Source: Patiria pectinifera
Lineage: Eukaryota > Echinodermata > Asteroidea > Valvatida > Asterinidae
DNA: 64,000 nt
NCBI GenBank assembly: GCA_029964075.1
Contig: CM057140.1
Coordinates: forward strand, 6,156,643 to 6,220,642
Reading direction: 5' to 3'
Shown here: positions 45,780 to 58,257 of the stretch, in pieces
Numbering within the stretch: the first letter of the stretch is position 1
Layout: every line of letters begins with the position of its first letter
The notes under the pieces: model-generated
Database searches by the model: none
What the model was told of the DNA's origin: nothing
What the model saw: the letters and a program-made list of their open reading frames with translations, nothing else
Position numbers and translations under genes: made by a program

Positions 45780-48037
45780 ATGCCCTGAGATGACGTCATC
45801 TTGATAACACTGGTCAATGCACTTTTTTGCATAGTGGTCTTGGTTTGTACCAAGTTCGTCAATCCAATGAAAGGAAGTGTTAAATTTTGGAAGCGGATGA
45901 AATTGTAAATATAAAAAAATCATAAAAAAAATCAGCCGATGACGTCATTATGACGTCATTTCGGATTTTGCTTACTAGTACCATTATCTACCTTCCCACC
46001 AAGTTTCATGACAATCGAACTTTCCCATATATGTGTTTTAAAAAGTCGCATTTTGATGACGTCATGATGACGTCACACATTTTTCAAAATGTATTACATA
46101 TACCTATTAGCTAACAAACATAACACAAAAAGAATTTGGAATTTAGCATGTTGGATTCGAGAGATATAGTGCTAATCTTCAAATTTAAACTTTAAAAATC
46201 TATGTAAAATCACAAAATGACGTCATGATGACGTCATTTCAATTTTTACCTATAACACATCCTGGCCTACCTACATACCAAGTTTCAACCCAATCGGACT
46301 TTCAGTTTTGGAGATATAGGACTTTAAAATATGCACATTTGTGATGACGTCACGTGACTTATGGTGACGTCATGATGACGTCACTCTTCGGCATACAACT
46401 TTGCCAGAGGGACTATGCCTGTGGTAAGTTTGAATGATGTTTCACAAAGATTAATGCCAAAAGTGGCACTGAGAAAGAAAAAAACGTGTACAAAGTCTTG
46501 GAGATTTAGGCGACAAAAAGAAGAAGAAAAAGAAAGAAAAAAAGAAGAAGAAGAAGAAGGAGAAGAAAAAAGGAGAACAAAAAGAAAGCTTTTTCCGTAT
46601 CTATCCTCCCTCCCTCCCTCCCTCCCTCCCCCGATCCCTCCCTCCCTCCTCCCACCCTCCCTCCTTCCTTCCTTCCTTCCTTCCTTCTTTCCGTACAGCA
46701 CGTTTCCGTGGGTTTTCTCCTAAGCGGTTTATGATAGGAACTTGTACCTTTCAATAGATATCGACCCTCATGCTAAGTGGTGCATATTACTCTGACGTCC
46801 CTATGACGTCATCGGGAGTCAAATTACAAGCGATTTTAGCTGAAAAAGTCACCAATTTCTTTCACCTGTAACTCTTGAACAAAGTAATCAATGATGTTCA
46901 TATTCTGTAATCAGATAGACCATTGATTGATAAACAGTTTTGTCGTGTACGTGAAATTGCTTGACTTTTAGTTCCGGGTCTACCGGAAGGTCAATGTTAG
47001 GGGAAATCAAAATGAAGTAATTAGCCTGAAATCAAAACAAAGCAGAATTCTTCCGAACGGTTTACGGGATTATCATAAAACCTAGTGTGAACTTGTACCA
47101 TGTTACGAAGATGTTATAAATTGTGTTACGTCATCATGACGTTATCAGGTATCAAATTACAAGTGATTTGATGGCGCGATTTGACAAAATAGTTCGACCT
47201 AATATCTTGTGAACTAAATAGAGTATCGTCTTCATTTTTTCGTGAGGCTGTAGACGGTGCCTTGAGCAACATTTCTAATTCCCGGGCACAAAACTGCTTG
47301 ACCTTCACTTCCGGTGTTACCGGAAGTGCAATAGAAACTTAAGTGCAATAGAAACTTAATACAACTCGAAAACGGAAGCATTTTACTACAGACAAATACA
47401 TTATGGAAGTGTTAAGTGAGGAATGCCAAACACAAAAACATAAATTTGACGTCATCCCACGAAAGGGTGCCCTCTATCAGCACATCAAAAACAGTTTAAT
47501 CTTTTGAAATGTTAAAACCCGCAATCAACTGTTTATGAAATTGCCCCTATATATCCCGTGAGCAACCACAAATGAATTTGCAAGGTTTCATAATCATGAC
47601 GTCATCAGACCGAAAAGTACTGTAGGGAGAATTCAACAATTATCATTTTATAATTTAAATCCATCATTATGATCCCTGTCTCATGACATGGTTTTTGCCC
47701 AAAAAATGACATCTGTTACAATTAATATTGACCCTTTGCTTCCAAATACTGTGACGTCATTAAATCGGACGTTGGGTATTTTTATTACATACACTTAAAT
47801 TAAATATTTCCATGCGTTGTTTTAACTTATAGATAAACAATTGTTTTCCCTCCCCTTTTTTGACTGATGACGTCATTAAACCAGAAATAACTTGTACGAG
47901 TACCTACATTTTTACTTAAATTTATCATACCCTAAAAGACCCATACCCATACCCATATTGATAACCTGGACAATGTCTAATGAAATAGTTGACTACCCGA
48001 CCACTCTGCGTTTGTGACAACAAACGCGAACCCTTAG
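45780..48037. repeat. CRE-palindrome-rich repeat, copy A, with Helitron-like 3' end
   Basis: At least a dozen TGACGTCA palindromes, often paired as TGACGTCATGATGACGTCA. Phrases such as CCAAGTTTCAACCCAATCGG recur between them. From 46699 the sequence matches copy B at 55995-58257 (TTTTCTCCTAAGCGGTTTAT, CTTCACTTCCGGTG, CTTCCAAATACTGTG). The 3' end has hairpin GCGTTTGT-GACA-ACAAACGC (48008-48027) followed within 10 nt by CTTAG|T. No ORF of note. Confidence 0.7.
46510..46690. repeat. Purine tract followed by pyrimidine tract (low complexity)
   Basis: (GAA/AAAG)n at about 46510-46585 and (TCCC)n/(TTCC)n at 46606-46688. Able to form triplex/hairpin structures. ORFs here are low-complexity artefacts. 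Confidence 0.9.
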
Positions 48038-49127
<1,090 letters not shown>

Positions 49128-49242
49128 TCTATCCAATGAAATCGTCTCCTACCACACCTCACACTGCTCCAGACATCTCTGCAGAGCTACACACAGGCAA
49201 TAAATTCAGAATATGAGCTAAACAAACTTTGGCATATCTCTC

Positions 49243-49286
49243 TTCTGAACAGACTGTTTCGTACCATAAGGCACTCATCAGCAGAA
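49243..49286 (-). ncRNA. Hammerhead ribozyme (type I) of the Penelope-like element
   Basis: Minus-strand order: stem I UUCUG (49286-49282), core CUGAUGA (49281-49275), stem II GUGCC-loop UUAU-GGUAC (49274-49261; five pairs, one G-U), core GAAA (49260-49257), short stem III CAG..CUG with A-U closing (49256-49249), cleavage triplet GUU, then stem I strand CAGAA (49247-49243), perfectly complementary to UUCUG. All invariant core bases are present. Predicted cut is after U at 49248. Minimal stem III is typical of ribozymes in Penelope-like elements. It lies about 90 nt downstream of the endonuclease stop codon. Confidence 0.88.
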
Positions 49287-49378
49287 TGACGAAAAATAGA
49301 ATACAAGTAGCATCTTACCTTATTTCGAATCAAGCGCGCACGCGTTACGCGCGTTACGTCATTGAAGTTAGTACGCGT

Positions 49379-50191
49379 TTACGTCACTGAAGTAAGGACA
49401 CATCTGTCTCGATGCCTGCACTTGGAGACGATTTCGCTTCTCTTATTTAGTGTACCTAGATCTGGCCTACATATGATTATGTACTTCTCTGCTATACACA
49501 AATTGCATCTCTTGTTTACGTTAGAGTATGGCAGTGCTTTCAGAACAATGTCCCATTTGATTTCATATTCTTTCCCCTCGTCCTTTAAGTCCCATATATG
49601 TTTACTTAGCTCTGTTTGCGCCCTCTTGCTCTCGGATCTGAATGACTGCTTGTGGTTCGCCAGTCTCGCCTTGAAGGTTGTGGATGTCAGCCCGACGTAT
49701 GCCTCCTTCGTGCCTTCGCTCGTGACGGTGGCCTGGTACACGATGTTCTTGCTGAGGCACTTCCCGTTCAGCGGGCATTCGGCATTGCGGGGGCAACTGC
49801 ATGTTCTACCCCCGACGTCGTCCTCTTGTTTTACCTTCCGTTTGTTGATTGACTGGATCGTTGCCTTCATGTTCGGCATGCAGCTGTAGGATAACTTTAC
49901 TGTGTTCCGGTTGAGCAGTTTGTGAAGCTTATGTTCCTTGGGGAAGCATTTGTCTATCAGCTGAAGGAAGTTCTTTCCAATGTTGGTACGTACGTTCTTG
50001 TTGTATGGCGGGTTGTACCATGTCACCTCCCTTTTTCTAGTCCTTTTCCTTGTGTTATTGCCCGGCGTGTATGTCAACTGATACTTGTGCCCGCTTTTTT
50101 GCAGAGCCTCTTGGTAGGCCGGGGCAGCTTTCTCGAATGCCTCCTTGGTCGACGAGATGTTGGAGAGCCGCTTGTTGATTCCTGGACCCAT
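49379..50191 (-). CDS. Penelope-type GIY-YIG endonuclease domain (ORF fragment)
   Basis: 270 open codons to TAA at 49379. The first part (PAYQEALQKSGHKYQL, WYNPPYNKNV, FLQLIDKCFPKEHKLHKLLN) is the RT-to-endonuclease linker. It is followed by a Cys cluster (CSCPRNAECPLNGKC) and the GIY-YIG core: VYQA for GIY, AYVGLTSTTFKARLANH for YIG plus the conserved Arg and His. The C terminus has RCNLCIAEKYIII, with the conserved Glu. In a complete element the enzyme nicks the target for reverse transcription. The frame is intact, suggesting recent activity, but there is no RT so it cannot be autonomous. The true start is lost. Confidence 0.87.
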   Translation of the reverse strand: MGPGINKRLSNISSTKEAFEKAAPAYQEALQKSGHKYQLTYTPGNNTRKRTRKREVTWYNPPYNKNVRTNIGKNFLQLIDKCFPKEHKLHKLLNRNTVKLSYSCMPNMKATIQSINKRKVKQEDDVGGRTCSCPRNAECPLNGKCLSKNIVYQATVTSEGTKEAYVGLTSTTFKARLANHKQSFRSESKRAQTELSKHIWDLKDEGKEYEIKWDIVLKALPYSNVNKRCNLCIAEKYIIICRPDLGTLNKRSEIVSKCRHRDRCVLTSVT

Positions 50192-50204
50192 GTTTTGTTG
50201 ATTG

Positions 50205-50473
50205 GACTTGGAAATGATGTCTACCGAAACCCAGGCCCTCCATTAAACTCTTCGCTTGACGACCCCCCTGCACCGTGTGGTGTGTGTGGAGATGAAGTAG
50301 GTTATTATCCAGAGAAGGGTTTCCAATGTGAAGAGTGTGAAAAATGGAATCATGCCGCTTGCATCAACATGAGTAGTAAATCTTACAACCTGTTGGCTAA
50401 TTGTAGTACCTCATGGATTTGTGATGGGTGTGGTCACCCCAATTTTTCTGGTTCGCTATTTAGTTGTGACTGA
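50205..50473 (+). pseudogene. LINE N-terminal region with PHD finger
   Basis: Reads LLIGLGNDVYRNPGPP, a common N-terminal motif of CR1/L2-type ORFs, then a PHD finger: CGVCGDEV, FQCEECEKWNHAAC, SWICDGC, giving the C4HC3 pattern. A stop at 50471 and a shift into another frame separate it from the endonuclease. PHD fingers are known in such LINEs; their role in the element is not established. Confidence 0.8.
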
Positions 50474-50474
50474 T

Positions 50475-51383
50475 TTTGAAACTGAAAATCCCTTTACTCC
50501 ACTTGACTCAGACCAGTCTTTGAGTGATGTACAACCCCTTGCTGCATCATCCCCCAAACCGCTTTGTAAAACCAGGAAGAGAAATCCTTCCCTGCGTGAC
50601 ACAGCAAAAACAAAGTCTAAGAAACCCACCAGAGCGAAGAAGCTTATTGTCATTAACATCAATTTTCAAAGTCTGAAAAATAAGGCTTCTGAACTTTTGG
50701 CTATCCTACATGAACATAAGCCGGACATTCTTATTGGCACAGAAACTTGGTTAAATGAAAAGATTCTTGATGCTGAGCTGTTCCCACCAGAGTACGCTGT
50801 CTTTAGAAAAGATCATAATGATGGCTACGGGGGTGTCTTGATAGCTGTCAAAAACCTCTCCTGTCTTCTAGCGGATGAATTAAATTCTGACGCTGAATGT
50901 ATCTGGGTTCGCGTTGAATGTGGACCTAAGACGAAGGTGTACGTGGGGGCTTTCTACAACCCAGACTTCTGTCATGAACCGATTGATAGACTTGATACAT
51001 CTCTCTCAAAGCTCCATCAATTAACCAAAGGAAAAGGTGAAATTTGGTTGGGAGGAGATTTCAACTTGAAAGACATCAATTGGGACGATAGGTTGGTTAA
51101 GGTTGGCGCCCGGTTTTCTGCTCAATGCAGGAAGTTAGTTGACATCTGTAACTCCTTCAACTTAGACCAATTTGTTCTTGATCCCACCCGGAAGGAAAGT
51201 ATTCTTGACTTGTTTATGACGAACAACCCCACCATCGTTGAATCCACTAGGGTGCTTCTTGGTTGTGGAGATCACAGCATGGTGAACATTCTGATTAACG
51301 CTGGATGTGTAACTACCAAACCAGTTCGTCGGAAATTCTTCCTGCACAAAAAGGGAAGTTTGAAGACCTCCATAATGATTTGA
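50475..51383 (+). pseudogene. LINE apurinic-like endonuclease
   Basis: Open frame with the exonuclease/endonuclease/phosphatase motifs: ININFQSLKNK, ILIGTETWL (catalytic Glu), GGVLIAVKN, GAFYNP, WLGGDFNLKDI (Asp-x-Asn), SILDLFMTN and GDHSMVNI (Asp-His). All key residues are present. The frame is lost near 51370 and the RT continues in a frame overlapping from 51305. Confidence 0.88.
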
Positions 51384-52690
51384 AGAACTTTGGTGAAAAT
51401 TTTCTCGATGAATTGAATCTAAGGACAGTTAATGAAAATTTGATTCTTCTGAGGGACACCCTCAACGCGTTTACTGAAAAGTTCATTCCATCCAAGTACT
51501 CCTCTACGAGATTTAATTTGACATGGTTCTCTCCTGCGCTCCGTCGTCAAAGCAGAAAGCTTCAACGTATGTATAATAAACAGAAGAAAACTAACTCTGC
51601 TGAGGACTCCAAACTGTTTAGAAGCGCCCGGAAAATGTATAAAAGAGACCTCAACAGAGCTCACCAGCAATACATCTTCTGTATGCTTGGGGAAGATCTC
51701 CAACATAACCCAAACAAGTTCTGGAAATATGTCAAATCAAAACGAACTGACAATGTAGGCGTCCATCCACTGAAGAATGGCACTGACACCGTTTCAGACC
51801 AAGTTGGGAAGGCAAACATTCTCAACTCCTTCTTCAAATCAGTTTTCACCAAGGAAAACACATCCAACCTTCCTAATCTACAGCAGTCTGTTCCAGACAT
51901 TGAATCACTTGAGATCGTGGCTGAGGGTATCGAGAAACTTCTTCGTGATTTGAACCCCTCAAAGGCGTCGGGACCAGATAACATTCCTAATAAAATCCTT
52001 AAGGAATGCAGCGTCGAGTTGGCGCCACTACTAGCAGCGCTGTTTAACCAATCTTTAAAATCTGGTGACCTCCCAGATGACTGGACTACAGCCAACGTGC
52101 CTCCTGTCTTCAAAAAAGGCAGTAAAAGTGACCTCAGTAACTACCGCCCCATATCACTAACATCTGTGGTATGTAAATGTCTTGAGCACGTCATCCATCG
52201 TCATATAATGTTCCACATTGAGCAGTACCAGATTCTGAGAGACTGCCAACATGGGTTTTAAAAAAGCAGAGGGTGTGACACTCAACTCCTCATTACCATT
52301 GATGACATAGCTAAATCAATCGAGAAAGGCAAACAGGTTGACGCAATATAACTTGATTTCTCAAAAGCATTCGATCGCGTCCCACATCAGAGGCTTCTCA
52401 CCAAACTGAGGCACTATGGCATCATCGGTAATGTGCACAAGTGGATCTCAACTTTCCTTACAACACGTACCCAGCAAGTCGTCCTGGAGGGTAAAAGTTC
52501 TACAACAGCTGAAGTCTTATCTGGAGTCCCCCAGGGCACTGTCTTGGGTCCCCTGCTGTTTCTCCTCTACGTTAACGACATCCCTTCATAGGTTTCTTCG
52601 AAAATCAGACTGTTTGCTGATGACGCCATACTTTACAGAGAAGTAGAAGAAACATCTGATTCTACATCCCTGCAAAGCGATTTGGATGCC
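51305..52690 (+). pseudogene. LINE reverse transcriptase with internal stops
   Basis: RT motifs in order: ASGPDNIPNKIL, VPPVFKKGSKSDLSNYRPIS, LEHVIHRHI, then after a stop CDTQLLITIDDI, LDFSKAFDRVPHQRLL (catalytic Asp; the preceding Tyr codon is a stop), GVPQGTVLGPLLFLLYVNDI and RLFADDAILY (FADD box). It stops matching RT after LQSDLDA at about 52690. Stops at three sites make it non-functional. Confidence 0.9.
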
Positions 52691-53820
52691 TATGTTTGCC
52701 TTTCCTTTCGAGACACGTGAAAGAAGCTGACCTCAAACACCATACCAGGCAACATTGTGTTGGGTGACGACTGATCAAGTGGCGGAAGAAGTAGTTAAGG
52801 TCACACAGTTTGTCAAGGGAAGCATATTTCAACATGAGCGGGCCAGATACGTTACACCAGATACGTTACTGATTATGAATTCATCATGCAAATGTTATGC
52901 TGACGTCAACAAACATGGGCTATGTCATTGATTCCCACACTGTCTACACGTTTTAAAGTTTCTGAACACATTTAATTGTGATTCATAGAGCGCATGCTTG
53001 CCGAGAAAGATTGTAACGTTGAGCTGAGTTTCTGTCGAATATTCTAAGTTTAGAGTAGCATCATACAATGTTTTTTTAATGGTAAAATATGTAACTTGTA
53101 GAATCTGTAGATAAAGATTTTAGGAAGTGAGGGGTTGTAATTGCACAACAACTTGATAACATGACACCATCGTTGTTGGTTTACATAGAATATCTTAGTT
53201 TATTATGGTAACGTATCTGATCAGCCTGGTAACGTATCTGATCAGCTCGGTAACGTATCTGTTCAAATATCAATCTTTAATGTGCGAGCGTAGCTAAGAT
53301 GATCTGATCAGCTCGGTAACGTATCTGTTCAAATATCAATCTTTAATTTGCGAGCGTAGCTATTATGATACAATTAAATGTATTGTTCAGACATTATCTC
53401 TAAGCTACAGGGACACTTAAATGATGGTTTCGAGGGTTCGGGTGGTAGTGTAGGTGGGTTGGTTGGGGTGAACTTAGGGGTGGGAGTTGGGGCAGCTCAA
53501 CACACTTGGGAAAAGGAAATTCTGACCTCCATCCTGTGTGCCTGAATTCAATTTTAAATCATTTGGTCATAGTTGATCAGGATTGTTTGCCAGGGGGTGC
53601 ACTAGTTGCATTTTAGTAAAGTCGTTAACCGTGATATGCATGCGCAAAACATATCACGTGAACAAAACGTCACATGATTATTCCGTATAATTTATATTCC
53701 CCTGCTCTGACCCCCCAAAATGAAATAAAATAAAATAGAAAAAAAATATAACCTTAATATTAGCACAAGATGATATTCTAAACGCAGGCGCGGATCCAAA
53801 CCCACGGTCTCGATCCCCCC
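52688..53820. repeat. Duplicated block X, copy 1
   Basis: Matches 62167-63262 with high identity from CCTATGTTTGCCTTTCC onwards. Contains AGATACGTTAC at 52845 and 52859 (14-bp spacing) and, reversed, GTAACGTATCT at 53208, 53229, 53250 (21-bp spacing) and 53316. An extra internal tandem duplication at about 53244-53370 is not in copy 2. No coding potential. Confidence 0.88.
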
Positions 53821-53831
53821 CGTTTTGTTAA

Positions 53832-54205
53832 AAAATCGCCTTCGTTTTATTCCATGTGTTCATAAAATGCACATTACAACGTAGAGTGACGAAAGATGGG
53901 TTCATTTCTGCTGTTTGAAACAATGCAAACTCGACTTTTATTGATTGTTTGATAAATGGTCGGGTTCTGACTTTGTTCTTTTACAGGGTGTACACATTTT
54001 TATATTTTGACAACAACTTTGACAAGCGCGCGTGGCGTTTTCAATAACATCATTATAATATGATTGTTTACAGCAGCTGCTATAACGTCTTGTGTAAGTG
54101 CTGCTTACTGCGTCATCCCGTATATGGTGTTTTAATTATAAATCTGATTTGCCAGATGTTACCAAAGCAGCTTGGCATTGTGGATCTCACTATCTCAATC
54201 TCATG
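53832..54205. repeat. Duplicated block Xb, copy 1
   Basis: Matches 63637-64000 (TTTTATTCCATGTGTTCATA, CAGCAGCTGCTATAA, ACTGCGTCATCCCGTATATG). The copy 2 match runs off the window end. Confidence 0.88.
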
Positions 54206-54416
54206 GCAATTATTTGTATAATTACCTGTTCATCGAAATGCTAATGACTAATTATTAGTTTATGGCAAATAAATACGAAATTGCAACATGCAAAGTGATA
54301 GATGTAGCAACTGAAATTATGTGCAGAGCAAATCGAGACAGACAATTTATGTGCCTTGTTTTCACAATCTAGAAAAAACACGATGATTTCCGATGTACCT
54401 GTCAAATACTGTCATT

Positions 54417-54612
54417 CAAATCCCTCTATTTTCAGTCTGTCTTTCACAATGTGTAGCTCCGAAGTTCATATTGACTTAAGCCGCCCCAGTTTTTGTTTCA
54501 AAAACAACTTTTTTATAAATAAAATAGTGGTAACGTATCTGTTAGGTTGTTAAAACACGTTTAGTTAGAAGGTTAAATTTCAAGTATTTATGGGGAAAAA
54601 AATGGTTTAGTT
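54417..54612. repeat. Duplicated block Z, copy 1
   Basis: Diverged match to 63448-63620 (TTTCAGTCTG, TCACAATGTGTA, GGTAACGTATCTG). Carries the reverse-orientation motif GTAACGTATCT at 54530. Confidence 0.75.
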
Positions 54613-54899
54613 AGAAATCAGTACTGTTTTGTTCCAGGTCCTGGAGCTATTAAACTTTACGATTTTGAGCAGATTTCATATATTCATTGTAGTTGATATT
54701 TTGTAAAGTCCTAGTTCCAACTTGAACACTTTAACGAAGAATGAGCCAGCAATGCCTTTGGGCTTGAGCTTTATAAATGATTTTTTATCAATAAAAACTG
54801 TCTTTGTGTGTGTCTAGTATGTGTGGTTATTTTATGCACAAGCCTCGCTGGTAAAAAATCTCTAGTTTATAATTCTGATACGAAATGGAAGTGACAGAC

Positions 54900-55938
54900 C
54901 ATACATAATTATTTTAAAAATCTTTGGAGAAAGGAAATTACTATAATAGAGATACTGTATGTAAAACACATCCAAAGATGGATTTCTTTAAAATAAGCGA
55001 CTTTTTCTAGGGAACAAAATTGTTCCAGAAAACTGAACCTGTCTTACCCCTCGATAAATGTTCCAAGGAATGAGATTCTTTATAGGAAAAAAAAAACAGT
55101 GTAGCAGTGTTACATGTGGCCCTTTTTGTCTTAATCAACATTTCATTCATTGCTTAATAATCGTCTTCACGATGGTAAAGACTGAGGATTCGGTAGTCAT
55201 TGGCAAACATGATGACTGCGGTTTGAAGGTTAGTTGTTTGCCCACATGGTTTGAGATAACTCCAAATTTGGTGTGACAAAAGGCTAGGAATATATCAACA
55301 GATTATAATACTTTGAACTACATTTCATCGTTTTATTATTTAACATGTGAGAAGTTTATGTAAATAAATGATACATCTTCTCATTTGTTTATCACGTACC
55401 TTGCTATACAAAAGTTCAGTCTTCAGGTTTCATTGAATCGTGAAGGTACATGGAGCTAGCTGAATCCAGTTTGATTTCGTGCCGTGCACACGAGGTTAAG
55501 GGAAATCAGCATGGGCGAAACTCTACGCATGCGTGTATGAATTTTCATTGATGAATTCTTTGTGAACTGGGGAATTGCGCATGCGTGGGCCGCTGGGCGG
55601 GGGCGCACCGTCACATATTGCTTTACTATTCTGCCAAACCCAGGCCGGTGTTGCATAATGATTTATACTGGCTATACCAACGAAATGGAACCTTATTAAA
55701 CGAAGGACATCGGCGTAGGAACCCGGTACAGTACACACAAACAATCTGCAAGCACAGATGTTTTCTTTTTGTATCTACCCTGATCCAGATTCAAGATCTA
55801 GCACATCACTTCTTTGAAAACATATTTGCCAGAAATACAAGTTCAAAGACAAGTTTAGAGCTGGGGCCCCTTCATTTCTACTAAACCCCAAATCGTGATT
55901 TGGCCGGCGCATAGGAAATGTTTGGCCTATTCACTGGT
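54900..55938. repeat. Duplicated block Y, copy 1
   Basis: Direct match to 60394-61415 over about 1 kb, from CATACATAATTATTTTAAAA to the AAATCGTGATTTGGCCGGC region. Contains TTGCGCATGCGTGGGCC (NRF1-like) in both copies. No ORF of note. Confidence 0.9.
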
Positions 55939-55994
55939 CTGCCCCACAACCCGACCACTGTCTGTTATTGTTCTGATAAATCTTTCTTTTTTTC

Positions 55995-58257
55995 TGGACA
56001 ATACTTCTCCGCGGGTTTTCTCCTAAACGGTTTATGATATGAACTTGTAACTTTCAACATATATCGACCCTCATCTTTAGTGGTGCGTATTACTCTGACG
56101 TTATGATGACGTCATCTTTCACCTATAACTCTCGTTTTCCAACCTTGTAATCAGATAGACCATTAAGTGATGAACATTTTTTTTTGTACGTAAATCGCTT
56201 GACCTTTACTTCTGAGTCTACCGGAAGGTCAATGTTAGATCTATTCAAAACGAAGACTTTAGCCTGATATCAAAATAAAGCAACAATTCTTCCAAACGGT
56301 TTACGGTATGATCATAAAACATTGTGTGAATTTCATCGTAACGTCATCAGGCATCAAATTGCAAGCAAGGGCACATTTTGACAAAATAGTTTGCGCTATA
56401 ATTTTTTTAACTTTCGTGTTCTTTTTTGGTGAGGTTGTAGACTATGCCGTGCGAAACATTTCTTGTTCCCGGACACAAAACTGCATGACCTTCACTTCCG
56501 GTGCTACCGGAAGTGCAATATAAAAACCGAATATAACTCAAAAGCAGAAGCATTTTACTACACACATACACATTAGGAAAGCGGCACATAAAATAGTGTT
56601 TGCTTTCTTTAATTTGAAAACCATATGTTTAAATTTTACCAAATCGCCCCTTGATATTCTTTGATTAACCACATACAACTTGGAAGGTTTCAAATTCATG
56701 ACGTCATCAGACCGGAAGTTACTTCTATATGAATTTGAAACGACCATATTTTAAATTTAATTCTATCAATTGATCCATGCCGATCTTACCTCAAATAAGA
56801 TATCCCGTTACAATGTTCACCTTTGCTTCCAAATACTGTGTCGTCATGAAACCGAAAGGTGGGTGTTATGAATACATACGTTATTTTATTTCACAATGAA
56901 CATCACTTCCTGTTTTTGAATAATGACGTCACCAACCAAGAAATAACTTGCATATGTACAAAGAATGTTTACTGAAATTGGTCACACCGTTAAAGATGTA
57001 TTTTTTTACCAAAATATTTGATTGTACTGGAAATGATTTAATTTCGAAATCCCTTGTTCTTACATAAAAATATTCATAAGTTAAAGGAAACATGCAGTGG
57101 AAATCCAGCTTATCTTGTTTTCATGCACATTACTATGTGTCGCAACAATACATACAAGATCCTAAAGGGAAGATACAACATTTGCAAACATCAAAAAAGG
57201 AAATGATCCAATTATCGCGAAATACCTAACTGGATTGTTAGGAAATGACAGTCTAATTCATCTTGTAAAATCGTGGCTCCTGGTGTGCTGACATTTTCAA
57301 GAAAACTTGTATTTGTCCAACGCTGGTCGGCCGACAAGCGTTGGAGAAAACTAGCTTTTTTTTCAAAAACTGCTCCTATTTTTTTCAAATTTATTTATTT
57401 TGCATTTTCTTTTCGGTTGATTACACACCCGGTAAGGGGTACAAGCCTGCTAGACTGATTCTCTGACCTTACAATTCACCCAGTCTATATCTTGCTCTGT
57501 TTTATCTTCACTGGGGTCAGGAAACCAGACTACAAGAACGTGATTGGTTTTTGGGGGTTTTTCCAGCATCTACAAGCCCAAAACGTGAAACAAGTCAGTT
57601 TAACAATATTTGCTATAACACACTAATCCTCCAAATCAATTTATTTCTGAAAATTGCAGCAAAATCAAATGTTGTACATTCCCTTTAAATACTTGTTTTC
57701 ATTGGAAGTGACATGAAAGTGGTAGTTTTTCAATCATTAGTAAATCCTTTCATCAATACATAATGGGGCTCTATTTTGCTATTTGTCACACAAGGTACTC
57801 CTTGCCAAAGGTGCGTTATGAACAGTACAAAATTAGTCCTTCAAAATTACCCACAAAAAAGTTTTGAAGAAATAGTTGCCACTACGATTGTCCAAATAAG
57901 CTGTTTTACATGATAAACAATAAAAAGTGGAATTTACTCCAAGAAAATGACCAAAACGTTGATATATATTTGTATACACAAAGCTATGGAGACACTACGG
58001 TTCTGCCTTGAATGACATCACGCTTTGGCTCATTAATATGGACATTTTCATTAAGCATAAAAACTTAAATGTTGACATTTCTCTCCTTTACTGCTACAAA
58101 GGCGGTGGAAACGTAATAGTTACATGGCAAGAAAGCTGTTTTACATGTATTTAAGTCATATAAAGCTTATTAATGTTCCCGTTAACTGGACATTGTTTCA
58201 TAAAATAGTTGTCTACCCGACCACTTTGCGTTTGTAACAACAAACGCGAACCTCTAG
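55995..58257. repeat. CRE-palindrome-rich Helitron-like repeat, copy B
   Basis: Matches copy A (46699-48037) in blocks, with extra unique sequence at about 57010-58170. The 3' end has hairpin GCGTTTGT-AACA-ACAAACGC (58228-58247), then GAACCT and CTAG followed by T: the CTRR|T end of Helitrons. TGACGTCA palindromes at about 56106, 56699 and 56927 plus degenerate ones. No Rep/helicase seen, so non-autonomous. Confidence 0.65.

Larger units (their letters stand above)
49130..50191 (-). mobile_element. Penelope-like element, 5'-truncated
   Basis: Minus-strand element keeping the end of the RT ORF with its GIY-YIG endonuclease and a downstream non-coding end with a hammerhead ribozyme. The upstream RT core is missing: similarity stops at about 50191, where a LINE begins on the other strand. 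Penelope-like elements are the retroelements with GIY-YIG endonucleases and hammerhead motifs, so the two signals support each other. Confidence 0.87.
50195..52690 (+). mobile_element. Non-LTR retrotransposon (CR1/L2-like), degenerate and 3'-truncated
   Basis: In order: an RNPGPP start motif, a PHD finger, apurinic endonuclease and reverse transcriptase. It is broken by a frameshift between PHD and endonuclease (about 50455-50475), a frame change near 51310-51375, and stops in the RT at about 52260, 52350 and 52591. It ends abruptly at about 52690, where sequence also found at 62167 begins, so the RT C terminus and 3' UTR are missing. Confidence 0.88.

Noticed and set aside
46381..46754. Gly/Arg/Glu-rich and Pro/Ser-rich ORFs
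   Set aside because: Low-complexity purine/pyrimidine tracts, no domain.
47860..47900. Second hammerhead candidate (CTGATGA ... GAAA, plus strand)
   Set aside because: The bases between the two core boxes cannot pair as stem II, and no stem I partner follows.
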